A stretch of DNA of 64,000 bases, taken from contig NZ_AP022618.1 of assembly GCF_010731615.1 (NCBI RefSeq), forward strand, positions 3,720,001-3,784,000, in the 5' to 3' direction. The notes under the pieces are model-generated. The model had not been told where the DNA came from. It saw nothing but the letters and a program-made list of their open reading frames with translations, and ran no database searches. This DNA is from Mycolicibacterium insubricum. Its GTDB lineage: Bacteria; Actinomycetota; Actinomycetes; Mycobacteriales; Mycobacteriaceae. Shown piece by piece: positions 16,426 to 25,478 of this stretch; within the stretch, counting starts at the first letter, position 1; each line of letters begins with the position of its first letter. Both the position numbers and the translations under genes were made by a program.

Positions 16426-16890
16426 ATGCGCGGGACGTTCGGTCGAACCCTGTTGGCGGCGCTGCTGTTCGGTGGGGCCTGCCTGACCGCCGTCCCGGCG
16501 CTGGCCGACGACGACGATCCGCCGGCCGCCGACGACGCCCCGCCGCCCCCGCCGGCGCACACGGTGAAGTACACGGTCACCTCGGACAACCCGGTCTGGT
16601 CCTACATCTACTACCGGGACATTGAGCCGGCGGTGTTCTCCGACTACAGCCACAACCCCTACCAGTTCACCCCGCGCGCCGACGTCGATCTGGGACCCGG
16701 CAAGCCATGGGTGTTGGAGACCCGGCTCAACGACCCCAACACCTGGGCGATGGTGACCGTGCAGAGCGGCGAGGACGTGTCCTTTCCGCCGAACACCACC
16801 TTCCGCTGCGAGCTGGCCATCGACGGCGTGGTGGTGAAGAAGAACAGCGGCCCCAAGGGCGCTGTCTGCTCCGTGCGCAACTGGTACTGA
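16426..16890 (+). CDS. small secreted protein with Pro/Asp linker, MmpS-like fold possible
   Basis: A 154-residue preprotein: signal peptide residues 1-27 (ending VPALA), an acidic/proline linker (DDDDPPAADDAPPPPP), then a beta-rich domain with VKYTVTSDNPVWSYIYYRD and a Cys pair (TFRCELAIDG, GAVCSVRNW). The order of strands and the late CxxxxDG...VxCxV pattern resemble the extracellular domain of MmpS proteins, but it lacks the MmpS membrane anchor. It begins 2 bp after the preceding stop, using GAGG as ribosome site, so the two are co-transcribed. Confidence 0.72.
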   Translation: MRGTFGRTLLAALLFGGACLTAVPALADDDDPPAADDAPPPPPAHTVKYTVTSDNPVWSYIYYRDIEPAVFSDYSHNPYQFTPRADVDLGPGKPWVLETRLNDPNTWAMVTVQSGEDVSFPPNTTFRCELAIDGVVVKKNSGPKGAVCSVRNWY

Positions 16891-16908
16891 ACCACAGCAG
16901 GTAGCACG

Positions 16909-16943
16909 CGAATGGGGACCGGCCACAAGCCGATCCCCATTCG
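16909..16943. terminator. bidirectional hairpin between convergent genes
   Basis: The arms CGAATGGGGA and TCCCCATTCG pair perfectly, extended by CGG/CCG with one bulge, around a loop CCACAAG. It lies 19 bp after the plus-strand stop and 20 bp before the end of the minus-strand gene, the right place to end both transcripts. Confidence 0.65.
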
Positions 16944-16963
16944 ATAGACGTGCTCAGAATCGC

Positions 16964-17392
16964 TCAGGTGTCGCCACGCACCCAGACGGTCTTACCGTCG
17001 ATGGCCTGGCAGTACAAGAACAGACCGTCCGGCGCCTGGGCGACGGAGAACTCGTTCCCCAGGCAGGTGCTGCCGAGGTCCCGGATGCCCAGCATCGGTG
17101 GTGAGCGGAACCAGCGCGGCTCGTACCGGCGCGGCGAGCCGCAGAAAACCAAGCGGCCCTCGTTGATCGACGGCCCGGCCACTGCGGTCCCGAAAACGTA
17201 ATAGGTGGTGTTGTCGCAATTGCTGCCCAGCACCACCCCGGGGGTGATACCCGGAGTGCAGAACGCATCATTGCAATGCTCGGGGCCGGCACCGGCCGCC
17301 GGTGCGGTCAGCAGTCCGGCGGCTAACATCGACACGCCGATCGATATCGCATACGGGGCGCCGGCCCCCTCGGTCACACGCACGTCCACCAC
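16964..17392 (-). CDS. small secreted cysteine-rich protein, unrecognised
   Basis: About 142 residues with a signal peptide (hydrophobic SIGVSMLAAGLLTAPAAGA) and at least six cysteines in the mature part (EHCNDAFCTPG, SNCDN, VFCGS, STCLG, LYCQA). The start is uncertain: several in-frame GTG codons lie at 17392, 17389, 17383 and 17377, and the frame stays open to an ATG at 17452 that would overlap the operator. Divergent from the Mam gene, with a GAGAAY-type operator between them. No recognised domain. Confidence 0.68.
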   Translation of the reverse strand: MVDVRVTEGAGAPYAISIGVSMLAAGLLTAPAAGAGPEHCNDAFCTPGITPGVVLGSNCDNTTYYVFGTAVAGPSINEGRLVFCGSPRRYEPRWFRSPPMLGIRDLGSTCLGNEFSVAQAPDGLFLYCQAIDGKTVWVRGDT

Positions 17393-17405
17393 TTTCGCAC
17401 AGCAT

Positions 17406-17420
17406 GAGAATACCGTTATC
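17406..17420. promoter_or_regulatory. single 15-bp operator between secreted-protein and Mam genes
   Basis: GAGAAT-ACC-GTTATC lies 14 bp upstream of the minus-strand GTG at 17392 and 48 bp upstream of the Mam ATG. It matches 11 of 12 half-site positions of GAGAAY-N3-RTTCTC. I see no convincing second copy 22 bp to either side. Confidence 0.55.
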
Positions 17421-17467
17421 GGTTTCTGCGAAGATCGACAGTGGCAGAACATATCCAGGAGGTCGCC

Positions 17468-18199
17468 ATGCCGGAAGTCCCCCCCGCCGACGACGCGTCG
17501 CGCGAGCCGGACGCCGAGCAGCCCGCCGGTCTCAGCGCTCGCGAAGAAGCCGAGCGCGCAGCCACCGAGGCGGCCGAGCGGGCCCGGGCCGCCCGCGAGC
17601 GTGCCGAGGCGTTGCGCCGACTAGCCGAACAGACGCTGGCCGCCGCCGAACGCCGCGGTGGCGGACCGTTACTGGACCCCGAAACCGCGGCCGCCGCACC
17701 GGCCGCCGAGCGTCGCCGGCTGCCCTGGCGGCCGGTGGCCGCCGGATTCGCCGCCCTGGCCGTGACCGGACTGACGGCCGCAGCGGGAGCCATGTTCTGG
17801 ACCCATCGCGTCGCCGATACCCGCGCGCAGCGGGTCGCCGAGTACACCGCTATCGCGCGCCAGGGCGTCATCAACCTGATGTCGCTGGACTACAACGACG
17901 CCAAGGGCAGCGTAGCGCGCATCCTGGACAGTTCCACCGGTCGACTGCACGACCAGTACGCCGAACATGCCGACGCCCTGGCGGAGAATCTGCAGAAGTC
18001 CAAAATCGTCACCGTGGTGACCATCGGCGTGGTGGCGGTGGAAACACTGTCGCCAGATTCCGCAGTGGTACTGGTGTCCACCAAGTCACAGGCCACCAAC
18101 GTCAAGGACGGCCGCCTGGAGCCGGAGGACTTCCGCATCGCGGTCACGCTGCAGCGCGACGGCGGCCAGATGAAGATCGCCGACCTGGATTTCATCTGA
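17468..18199 (+). CDS. Mce-associated membrane protein (Mam type)
   Basis: A 243-residue protein with a cytoplasmic Ala/Glu/Arg-rich, coiled-coil-prone N-terminus (about residues 20-70), one transmembrane helix at about 90-113 and a C-terminal extracytoplasmic NTF2-like domain (YTAIARQGVINLMSLDYNDAKGSVARIL region, then VVLVSTKSQATN and MKIADLDFI). This layout is typical of Mam proteins that stabilise Mce lipid importers. The ATG at 17468 has CAGGAGG 5 nt upstream; an upstream GTG at 17441 lacks a site. It lies 0.7 kb from the end of the mce operon on the opposite strand, which supports a role with that transporter. Confidence 0.82.
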   Translation: MPEVPPADDASREPDAEQPAGLSAREEAERAATEAAERARAARERAEALRRLAEQTLAAAERRGGGPLLDPETAAAAPAAERRRLPWRPVAAGFAALAVTGLTAAAGAMFWTHRVADTRAQRVAEYTAIARQGVINLMSLDYNDAKGSVARILDSSTGRLHDQYAEHADALAENLQKSKIVTVVTIGVVAVETLSPDSAVVLVSTKSQATNVKDGRLEPEDFRIAVTLQRDGGQMKIADLDFI

Positions 18200-18243
18200 A
18201 CCCGCCGCCGGGAATCAACCCATTGCCCGTCGGCAGTCCCCGA

Positions 18244-18280
18244 GCCAATGTTATTCTGCGACTTTGCGAATAGAATTCTC
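18244..18280. promoter_or_regulatory. tandem 15-bp operators before secreted protein gene
   Basis: GCCAAT-GTT-ATTCTG (18244-18258) and GCGAAT-AGA-ATTCTC (18266-18280) are 22 bp apart and lie directly upstream of the ribosome site at 18289. The right half-sites fit best. They would cover the promoter of the downstream secreted protein. Confidence 0.55.
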
Positions 18281-18302
18281 TCTCGCACGGAGGTGTATGG
18301 AC

Positions 18303-18815
18303 ATGCCGGCCAGCAGAACCGCTTCCGCCGCCACCCTGGCGGCGGTGGCGCTGACCGCCGGGCTGTTGACCGCCGCACCCGCCGGCGCCGAACCAAACGG
18401 CATTAACGGCCGCTTCGCCGTCAACTCCAACGGCGAATTCGCCAAGATCAACGAGCGCTACGAAAACCAGCCCAGCGAGCGCGAAGACTGGACCGTCAGC
18501 ACCCAGTGTTCGGCGCCGAGCATGTGCACCGGCACCGTCGTCAGCACCGCGGGCTGGACCGCGCCGATCTACACCATCAACGGACTGTGGCTGGTCAAGC
18601 GGGCAATTCCGAACTGGCGGTACTGCGAAGACGGGGTGCCGATCGACGGACTCAAGACGTACAAGATCTACCCCGTGGCCCGCGACGGTAGCTATGACGC
18701 CTTCTATTCCAGCGGGGAGTTCGCAGGTGAGAACTACACGCTGGGCCCGAGCGGAGCCTGCGGCCGCAACCAGCCGACCGCCATCCGGATGCCGTTCTAC
18801 ATGCGCAAGATCTAG
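18303..18815 (+). CDS. small secreted protein, unrecognised
   Basis: About 170 residues: signal peptide 1-29 (ending AAPAGA), mature sequence beginning EPNGING, four cysteines (TQCSAPSMC, RYCEDG, GACGRN) and many aromatic residues. Two in-frame ATGs at 18297 and 18303 are possible; GGAGG at 18289-18293 is spaced 3 and 9 nt from them, so I prefer 18303. Related in style, not clearly in sequence, to the exported proteins at 15962-17392. Proximity to the mce operon and a shared operator type suggest a role in substrate capture or envelope change, which is inference. Confidence 0.72.
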   Translation: MPASRTASAATLAAVALTAGLLTAAPAGAEPNGINGRFAVNSNGEFAKINERYENQPSEREDWTVSTQCSAPSMCTGTVVSTAGWTAPIYTINGLWLVKRAIPNWRYCEDGVPIDGLKTYKIYPVARDGSYDAFYSSGEFAGENYTLGPSGACGRNQPTAIRMPFYMRKI

Positions 18816-18832
18816 TTCCGTCCCGCGGAATC

Positions 18833-18865
18833 GAGAATGGCCGACCCTCAGGGTCGGCCATTCTC
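18833..18865. terminator. strong bidirectional terminator hairpin
   Basis: Arms GAGAATGGCCGACCC and GGGTCGGCCATTCTC pair over 15 bp with a 3-nt loop (TCA). It sits between the convergent secreted-protein gene and the last mce gene, and should stop transcription of both. A run of four T-rich bases (GTTGTGT) follows on the plus strand. Confidence 0.85.
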
Positions 18866-18897
18866 GTTGTGTCACCGGGCCGGCGGGCCCGACACGA

Positions 18898-20640
18898 TCA
18901 GGTCGGCATGAGATCCTGCCAGGACTTCGGCTGGGCGACCAGGTTGGCCTGCTGGTAGAGCTGACGATCCGAGCCCATGTACTCGCCGTTACGCGGGTCG
19001 TACTGGGCCACCCGCACCGACGGTCCCGACGGGGCGGCACCGTTATAGGCCGACGGTGCAACGTAGGGCGCGCCCTCCCCCATCATCGGAACCTGTTGTA
19101 CCGGACCGATTCCGGGCACCGTCGGCAACTCGGTGTTCTTGGGCATTTCGGTCGGCGGCAGCGGCGCGGTACCCGGGTTCGCGTCCGGGGGCAGGCCTGG
19201 CGTCGTGCCCGCCGGCGGCTCGAGAAACGTCGGCTGACCCGGCAGCATCGGGCCGGGGCCCATACCGGGGAACCGGGCAGGTGGCTGCGGCTCCGGCTGG
19301 GCGCCCTGTGGCCGGTCGGTCATCCCGGCCGGCAGCGGCGTACCCTCCACCGGCCCATAGATATTCGAGTCCGGTGTCGCGCGCGAGTCCACCGGGACGC
19401 CCTGTGAGATCAGGTTGGGGTCCAGGGGGTAGGGCCCGAGAATGTGCGGACGTTGCGCCAGCGGCTGGAAGCCCTGCGGGTCGTCGCAGAGCTCGACCGT
19501 CGGCGCCCGCTTGCCGGGATGCTCCATGCACGGGTAGTTGCGCGCTCCGCGGACCGCGATCGGGGAATCCTGCGGCAGCTTGCAGTACAGATTGTCCGGG
19601 GTGTCCATCTCGGAGGTGTCCTCCGGGCTGCGCCAGGCCGACGGCGGCAGGAAGCCCACGGTGCACGGCTGCGGATCACCGATGCCCAGCGAGAAGTCAC
19701 CGTTGGGCACACCGGCGGGGTTGTTGACCATCATCCCGTAGGTCTGATACTGCGAGACGTACGCCGGCAGCAGCACCAGCAGCTGTTCCAGCGAGGCATG
19801 GTAGGCGACGCCGATCTGGCCGATGGTGCTCAGGTTCGCCAGCAGCACCGGAAGCGTCGGTTTGATCTGGTTCAGCAGGCTGCCGGTCTCCTGGGCGAAT
19901 CCCGGGCCGTTGCGCAGCAGTCCCCGGACGTCGCCGTCGTTCTTGGCGACCTGCCCGGTGATGCCGGCCAGGCTGCGGCTCCACACCCGCATCGAGTCGG
20001 TGGTCTGCGCCTGGGCCGCCAGGAACGGCACCGAATCATCAACCAGCGCACGGGTCTTGTCCGAGATTCGGTTCGCCTCGCCGGTGATCTTCGACGCCGA
20101 GTCCAGCATCGAGGCGAAGTCGTAGCCGGTCCCGTTGAACGCCTGGTAGGTCTCGTCGAGCAGCTGGCTGAGCTTGTCCTTGGGAATGGTGTCGACCAGC
20201 GCGCTGAGCTTGTCGAGCATCGGCCCAACCGGCTGCGGAATGCTCACCCGCTCCCGGGGGATCACCGAACCGCTGGTGAGGTAGGGCCCGGAGTTGGTGT
20301 TGGGCAACAGATCCACGTACTGCTCACCCACCGCCGACATGCTTTTGACCTCGGCCTGCAGATCCGCCGGCACCTTGGGCGAGCGGTCCAGCGACAGCGT
20401 TGCCTTCGCCCCGGTGTCGGTCAGGTCCACCGCGGTGACCTTGCCGATCTGCACGCCGCGGTAGGTGACGTTGCTGAACTGGTACAGCCCACCGGTTTCC
20501 GGCAGATCCATGGTGACCGTCACCCGGCCGATACCCAACAGTGTCGGCAGTTGCATGTAGGTGAACAGCATGACGGCCACACCCACCATCGAGGCGATGG
20601 TGAACAGGATCAGCTGAGTCCTGACGAAACGAGTGAGCAT
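18898..20640 (-). CDS. mceF: Mce family protein F
   Basis: A 580-residue MCE protein. One N-terminal membrane anchor (about residues 8-30) is followed by the MCE/MlaD domain with YRGVQIGKVTAVDLTDTGA at about 58-76, a long helical region with TGYDFASMLDSAS, and a Pro/Gly-rich C-terminal third (PEPQPPARFPGMGPGPMLP region) ending at the envelope. It is the last gene of the yrbEAB-mceABCDEF operon. The Mce F subunit is part of the hexameric tunnel that carries lipids or sterols through the periplasm. It starts exactly where mceE stops (1-nt overlap). Confidence 0.9.
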   Translation of the reverse strand: MLTRFVRTQLILFTIASMVGVAVMLFTYMQLPTLLGIGRVTVTMDLPETGGLYQFSNVTYRGVQIGKVTAVDLTDTGAKATLSLDRSPKVPADLQAEVKSMSAVGEQYVDLLPNTNSGPYLTSGSVIPRERVSIPQPVGPMLDKLSALVDTIPKDKLSQLLDETYQAFNGTGYDFASMLDSASKITGEANRISDKTRALVDDSVPFLAAQAQTTDSMRVWSRSLAGITGQVAKNDGDVRGLLRNGPGFAQETGSLLNQIKPTLPVLLANLSTIGQIGVAYHASLEQLLVLLPAYVSQYQTYGMMVNNPAGVPNGDFSLGIGDPQPCTVGFLPPSAWRSPEDTSEMDTPDNLYCKLPQDSPIAVRGARNYPCMEHPGKRAPTVELCDDPQGFQPLAQRPHILGPYPLDPNLISQGVPVDSRATPDSNIYGPVEGTPLPAGMTDRPQGAQPEPQPPARFPGMGPGPMLPGQPTFLEPPAGTTPGLPPDANPGTAPLPPTEMPKNTELPTVPGIGPVQQVPMMGEGAPYVAPSAYNGAAPSGPSVRVAQYDPRNGEYMGSDRQLYQQANLVAQPKSWQDLMPT

Positions 20641-21980
20641 CAGCCACCATTCCCGTACGGTCCGGCAAAGATCGAGTCACCGGTCGCCGGAGTGGCGGTC
20701 GGCACCAGTCCGCCGAGCACCGGCGCCCCCGGAACCACCGGCAGCAACGGCCCGGTACTGGCCATCGTCTGCGCCTGCGCCGGTGCCACCTCGGCCGCGC
20801 CACCCGTCGTCGCCGACGTGGGATTCGCCGGCGTGGAATTGGGCGGAAGCGGTGTTACCCCGGTTCGCAGCGGATCGTAGGTGTAGTTCAGGAAGGCCGG
20901 ATCACCGATCGTCGGCACATGACCGGTGGCCTGGTCCTCCCAACGGGTGCCCAGCATCATGCTGCGCTTGAACCGCGGAACCGAGAAGTCGAAAACCGCG
21001 TACAAGTTCATGAAGTCGCCGCGGATCGCCCGGTCGATGAAGCTCTGGGTGAACGGGAAATGGCCGATGTACTCCACAATCTGCGGCAGTTCCGGTCCGA
21101 CGTTGGCCAGTGCGTCCAGTGCGGGGACCAGGTTCGACAGGTTGCGGACCAGATCGGCTTGGGACTCCGCGGCGAACTGATGCGTGGTCTGGCCGAAGGT
21201 GCCGAGCTTCTGCAATGCGGTGACGAACTGCGGCCGTTCCTTGATCAGCACGTCCAGGGCCGGCGGGATCTTCACCAGCGCCTGGGAGATCACGTCACGC
21301 TGACCGGCGAAGGTGGACGCCAACTTGTCCAGCGACCGGATGGAGCTGACCAGGTTGTTGCTCTGGGCGTCCATCACGCCGACGAAATCATCGAGGCGGG
21401 TGAGCAACTGCCGGAACTCACCTTCGCGGCCGTTCATCGCGACGCTGAAGTTGTGGATCACGTCGCCGATCTGCCCCAGTCCACCGCCGTTGACCACCGT
21501 CGCCAGTGACGACAGCGTCCGCTCGGTGGTCGGATAGGTCGAGGAGTTGTTCAGCTCGATGGTCGCGCCGGGTGCCAGCGCCCCGGACGCCGGCTGGCCC
21601 AGCGGGGTGTTCAGCGCCAGGTGCATGGACCCCAGCAGGCTGGTCTGGCCCACGCTGGCAACGACATTGGCCGGCACCGCGATGTCCGGCTTGACCGAGA
21701 ACTCGACATCGGCGTGCCAGTTCTTCACGCTCATCTTACGGACGCTGCCGACCACCACGTCGTTGAGCATCACCGGCGAATTCGGTTCCAGCGTCGCGAC
21801 ATTGCCGATTTCAACGTGGTACACCAGCGCATCGGGACCGCGGCCCACCGCGCCGGGCAGCGGCAGCGAGTTGACCCCCTGGAATGCACAGCCGCTGGTG
21901 CTCACCGCGACGATGCTGCCCGCCGCGATGGCCAGCCGCGTGCGGTTCATGGCACCCCTTTTCACGGACTTGGCGTTCAC
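20640..21980 (-). CDS. mceE: Mce family lipoprotein E (LprK-like)
   Basis: A 446-residue MCE protein with a lipoprotein signal: basic start, hydrophobic stretch and the lipobox-like VSTSGC (Cys about residue 31), which is typical of MceE/LprK. The MCE domain follows (VEIGNVATLEPNSPVMLNDVVVGSVRKM at about 53-80, given by position) and a helical domain with repeated Leu/Val. Start GTG at 21980 overlaps the mceD stop by 4 nt (GTGA); an internal ATG at 21947 is an alternative. The -3 residue of the lipobox is Thr, not the usual Leu/Val, so lipidation is likely but not certain. Confidence 0.88.
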   Translation of the reverse strand: MNAKSVKRGAMNRTRLAIAAGSIVAVSTSGCAFQGVNSLPLPGAVGRGPDALVYHVEIGNVATLEPNSPVMLNDVVVGSVRKMSVKNWHADVEFSVKPDIAVPANVVASVGQTSLLGSMHLALNTPLGQPASGALAPGATIELNNSSTYPTTERTLSSLATVVNGGGLGQIGDVIHNFSVAMNGREGEFRQLLTRLDDFVGVMDAQSNNLVSSIRSLDKLASTFAGQRDVISQALVKIPPALDVLIKERPQFVTALQKLGTFGQTTHQFAAESQADLVRNLSNLVPALDALANVGPELPQIVEYIGHFPFTQSFIDRAIRGDFMNLYAVFDFSVPRFKRSMMLGTRWEDQATGHVPTIGDPAFLNYTYDPLRTGVTPLPPNSTPANPTSATTGGAAEVAPAQAQTMASTGPLLPVVPGAPVLGGLVPTATPATGDSIFAGPYGNGG

Positions 21981-23365
21981 TGGCCACCGCCCGGGTTGAG
22001 CAGCGCCGGAACCGAATTCGGCTGGGAATAGACCGACGCCGGCACATTGGGCGGAGAGTACGGGCCGCCCGGTAGCTGCTGCGCGATTCCCGGCGGCGCT
22101 TCACCCGGCGCCCGGCCGGTGAACGGCGCCGGACCCGGTGCCACCCCGTCGTAGGCGGAGACCGTCAGCGGCTGCTCGGGCGGCGTCGGGCTGCCACCAC
22201 CGCTGCCGGGCGCCAAACCGGGCTCGGAGTAGACGATGTTCTCCGGGCTGGCCGACGGCATCAGGAACGGGGCGATCGGGAACGGCAGCGTGTTGAAGTT
22301 CGCCAACCGCAGTGCGGGCCCGAGGTACTGCGCACAGAGCTTCGCGGATTCGGGTCCGGTGACATTCGATACCGCCCCGACTGCACCGCAGATGAACTGC
22401 AGCGGACTGGCCATGTTGTTGAAGACGAACTGCCCCACCGCACTGCCGGTGTCGGGGTTGTAGATGTTGTAGGCGTTGATGAAGGCATTTGGCGCGATGT
22501 GCAGAATGTTCTTCAGGTTCATCTGGTTGTCCACCAGGTTCTGAGTGACATTGCTCAGCCGCTGCACCTGTTCCACGGTCTTGTCCCGGGTACCGGAGAC
22601 GAACCGCTGCACCTCGACGGTGGCCGCCGACAGGTTGACCAGCGCCGAATCCAGATCGCTGCGGCTGCCGTCGACCAGGCTGGTCAGGGTGGCCAGCCGG
22701 TTCTGGAACGACATCACCTGCTGATCACTGTCACGCAGCGCGGTGACGAACAGCTGCAGGTTGGTGATGATGTCGACGATATTGCCGCTGCCCTCGGCCA
22801 GCACCCGGGAGACCCCGGATAGCTGCTTGATGGTCTCGTTCAGCTTGGGGCCGTTGCCCTCCAAGGCGTTGGCCGCGCTCTCGATGACCCGCGAGACCGA
22901 GGTGCCCTCCACCCCGCTGCGCGGTCCCAACTCGGTGGCCATCCGCATCAACTGGGTCTTCACCTTGTCCCATTCCACCGGAACGGCGGTGCGGTCCTTG
23001 GGGATTTCGGTGCCGTCGGCCATGGTCGGCCCGTCGCCGCGATAGGCCGGGGCCAGCTGCACGAACCGGGCGGCCACCAGGTTCTGCGCGACAATAACCG
23101 CCTTGGCCTCCTCCGGCACCGGCACCTTGCGGTCGACCTTGAGGGTCAGCCGGGCTTGCGTGCCCTCCGGGGTGATCGAGTCGATGGTGCCGACCTTCAC
23201 CCCGGACACCCGGACCTCGTCACCGGGGTAGATACCGCTGGCGGATTCGAAGATCGCGGTGAACGTCCGCGGCGCGAAGAACAGCCGATTGACCAGGAAG
23301 CCGCCGCCCACGACCAGTGCGATGACCAGCGCCAGCGCACCGAGATTCTTCCAACGCTTGTTCAT
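21977..23365 (-). CDS. mceD: Mce family protein D
   Basis: A 462-residue MCE protein. N-terminal anchor MNKRWKNLGALALVIALVVG, MCE domain with GIYPGDEVRVSGVKVGTIDSI near residue 45-65, long coiled helical region, and a Pro/Gly-rich tail (GTGGG/PPGIAQQLPGGP type) from about residue 375. The family D subunit typically carries such a tail. It overlaps mceC by 1 nt and mceE by 4 nt, so all six mce genes form a single translationally coupled unit. Confidence 0.9.
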   Translation of the reverse strand: MNKRWKNLGALALVIALVVGGGFLVNRLFFAPRTFTAIFESASGIYPGDEVRVSGVKVGTIDSITPEGTQARLTLKVDRKVPVPEEAKAVIVAQNLVAARFVQLAPAYRGDGPTMADGTEIPKDRTAVPVEWDKVKTQLMRMATELGPRSGVEGTSVSRVIESAANALEGNGPKLNETIKQLSGVSRVLAEGSGNIVDIITNLQLFVTALRDSDQQVMSFQNRLATLTSLVDGSRSDLDSALVNLSAATVEVQRFVSGTRDKTVEQVQRLSNVTQNLVDNQMNLKNILHIAPNAFINAYNIYNPDTGSAVGQFVFNNMASPLQFICGAVGAVSNVTGPESAKLCAQYLGPALRLANFNTLPFPIAPFLMPSASPENIVYSEPGLAPGSGGGSPTPPEQPLTVSAYDGVAPGPAPFTGRAPGEAPPGIAQQLPGGPYSPPNVPASVYSQPNSVPALLNPGGGQ

Positions 23366-24450
23366 CAGCGCGATCCTCCCGGAATCCCGTTGTAGGGCAG
23401 GGGAAGCTCGGCTCGCGGCCCGGCATTGTCGGCCGGCTGGCCGGCGTTCACGCCGCGGCGGAAGCCGAACGCGTAGTCCAGGAACGGCTGTGTCGCCACC
23501 TCCGGCAGCGCCAGGTTGGGCACGAAGGCGTTGTAGTACGGGCCGTTGGCCAGGGTTTCACCCTGGGCCAGCATGTATTTCTTCAGGTCCGGCAGCATCT
23601 TCGAGATGTTGTCCCGGTTCTTCTCCAGAATCGCGGTCACCGAGTTCATCCGGGCCAGCGTCGGCGCCAGCTGCTCCTCGTTGTCGGCGACCAGCCCGCG
23701 CAATTGCTGGGCCACCACGGAGGTGTTGGTGATCAGGCTGACGATCGCCTGACGCCGGTCATCGAGCACGGTGATCAGATCGTTGGCGTTGAGGATCAGT
23801 GTGTTGAGCTGCGCGGACCGCTCACCGAGCACCTTGGTGACGGTGGCGGCGCTCTTGAGCAGTGACGCCAGGTTCTCGTTGCGCCCGTTGATCGACTTGG
23901 ACAGCCGGCTCAGCCCGTCGAAGGTCGGCCCGAGCTTCGGGGCGATCTCGTCCAGGGTTGCCGAGAGAGTGTCCAGCGACTGGTTGAGCTTGGCGGTGTC
24001 GGTGCCCGCGGTATTGGTGGTGAGATCGCCGATGGCGTCGGTGAGCGAGTACGGCGAGGACGTCCGCGAGGTCGGAATGACGTCGGTGGGGCGCAGCGTG
24101 CCGCTGCCGTCGGATTCCAGTGTCAGCACCCGCTCGCCGAGCAGCGATCCGGTGCGGATGTGCGCGGTGGTCAGCGATCCCAGCGGATAGCGGCCCTCGG
24201 TGGTGAAGCTGACCAGGGCGTCACCGTTTTCCAGTGACACGCCCGTCACGGAGCCGATCTTCATGCCGGACAGCGTCACGTCGTTGCCGACGGCGAGACC
24301 GCCGGCCTCGGTGAACAGCGCCTGGCGCTGCACCGAGGTGGCCCACTGCAGCAGTCGCTCCGGCTGCAGCCCGACCGCGATGATCAGCAGGATCACCACG
24401 GTGCCGAGGATGCCGGCCCGGATCAGGTTGGATTCGCGGTATTTACGCAT
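23365..24450 (-). CDS. mceC: Mce family protein C
   Basis: A 361-residue MCE protein: anchor at about residues 9-30 (LIRAGILGTVVILLIIAVGL), MCE domain with GGLAVGNDVTLSGMKIGSV near 50-68, and a helical tunnel segment. The C-terminus is short and lacks the proline tail of D and F. ATG at 24450 overlaps the mceB stop by 1 nt. Confidence 0.9.
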   Translation of the reverse strand: MRKYRESNLIRAGILGTVVILLIIAVGLQPERLLQWATSVQRQALFTEAGGLAVGNDVTLSGMKIGSVTGVSLENGDALVSFTTEGRYPLGSLTTAHIRTGSLLGERVLTLESDGSGTLRPTDVIPTSRTSSPYSLTDAIGDLTTNTAGTDTAKLNQSLDTLSATLDEIAPKLGPTFDGLSRLSKSINGRNENLASLLKSAATVTKVLGERSAQLNTLILNANDLITVLDDRRQAIVSLITNTSVVAQQLRGLVADNEEQLAPTLARMNSVTAILEKNRDNISKMLPDLKKYMLAQGETLANGPYYNAFVPNLALPEVATQPFLDYAFGFRRGVNAGQPADNAGPRAELPLPYNGIPGGSR

Positions 24451-25478
24451 CAGATGTCAGCGCACCTTCCACCTTCTTGCTTCACCCAGGGGAAGACGGC
24501 GGTTCGGCCCTGCAGGTCGGTGACACGGGCGGTCAGACCGCAGAGGTAGTAGGCGATCCAGCTGCCGTAGGAACCGAGCCGGGCCAGCTTGTGGTAGTTG
24601 CCCGGGCTGCGCGCCAGGCCGGCGTCCAGGGTCGCCTTGCCGTTGTCGAGCAGGGTGGCGGTCCGGTTGAGTTGCGTGATGGTGGCCGCCAGCGGACCGC
24701 GGGCCTCGGACAGCAGGCTGGCGATCGACGCGGTGCCGTTGTCCAGTTGAGTGACCGCGTCGCCGATGGTGTCGCGGTCCTGGGCCAAGCCGGTGACCAG
24801 TTTTTCCAGCCGGTCGATGGCGCCGGAGAACTTGTCGCCGTCGCGCGACAGCGTGCCCACCACGGTGTTGAGGTTGTCGATCAGCGACTGGATGACGTCG
24901 TTGTTGTCCGCCAGGTTGTTCGAGAACGACGACGTGCGACTCAGCAGGGACGTCATGGTGTCGCCCTGGCCCTGCAGGATGTCGACCAGCGCTCGGGATA
25001 GCGCGTTGACGTCCTCGGGGTTCAGTCCCTGCACCACCGGTTTCAGGCCGCCCAGCAACAGGTCCAGATCCAGTGCGCCCGAGGTGCGTTCCTTGGGGAT
25101 CTGCGAGCCCGCGGGTGCCAGTTGGGTGTCGGCGCTGGGTGCGTCGATGAGCTCCAGGTAGCGGTCGCCGACCAGGTTGAGGTAGCGCACGGCGGCCTTG
25201 GTGCCGGTGGTCAGCCGGATGTCGCGGTCGGCGTCGAACTTGACCAGCACGCTGCGATCGTCCTGCAGGGACACCCCGTTCACGGTGCCCACCCGCACGC
25301 CGGCCACCCGGACGGAGTCGCCGGACTTGAGCCGGGACGCGTTCTCCAGCACGGCGGTGTACTTGTTCACCGACCCGGTGCGGTATTCGGCGAATGCCAT
25401 GAACAGCGCAACGGTGGCCACCACCATGACGGTCGCGAAAACCCCGAACTTGACCAGGGTGCTTCTGGCGCGGGTCAT
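24450..25478 (-). CDS. mceB: Mce family protein B
   Basis: A 342-residue MCE protein starting MTRARSTLVKFGVF, with the anchor at residues 9-30, the MCE motif SRLKSGDSVRVAGVRVGTV near 48-66 and the C-terminal CGLTARVTDLQ segment common in MceB. The frame is open upstream of the ATG at 25478, but that sequence is the coding region of mceA in another frame; ATG at 25478 makes an ATGA overlap with mceA. Confidence 0.9.
   Translation of the reverse strand: MTRARSTLVKFGVFATVMVVATVALFMAFAEYRTGSVNKYTAVLENASRLKSGDSVRVAGVRVGTVNGVSLQDDRSVLVKFDADRDIRLTTGTKAAVRYLNLVGDRYLELIDAPSADTQLAPAGSQIPKERTSGALDLDLLLGGLKPVVQGLNPEDVNALSRALVDILQGQGDTMTSLLSRTSSFSNNLADNNDVIQSLIDNLNTVVGTLSRDGDKFSGAIDRLEKLVTGLAQDRDTIGDAVTQLDNGTASIASLLSEARGPLAATITQLNRTATLLDNGKATLDAGLARSPGNYHKLARLGSYGSWIAYYLCGLTARVTDLQGRTAVFPWVKQEGGRCADI

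Noticed and set aside
18833..18865. The terminator arms GAGAAT...ATTCTC as another regulon operator
   Set aside because: The repeat extends as a 15-bp perfect stem with a 3-nt loop between convergent genes; it fits a terminator and not the N3-spaced operator.
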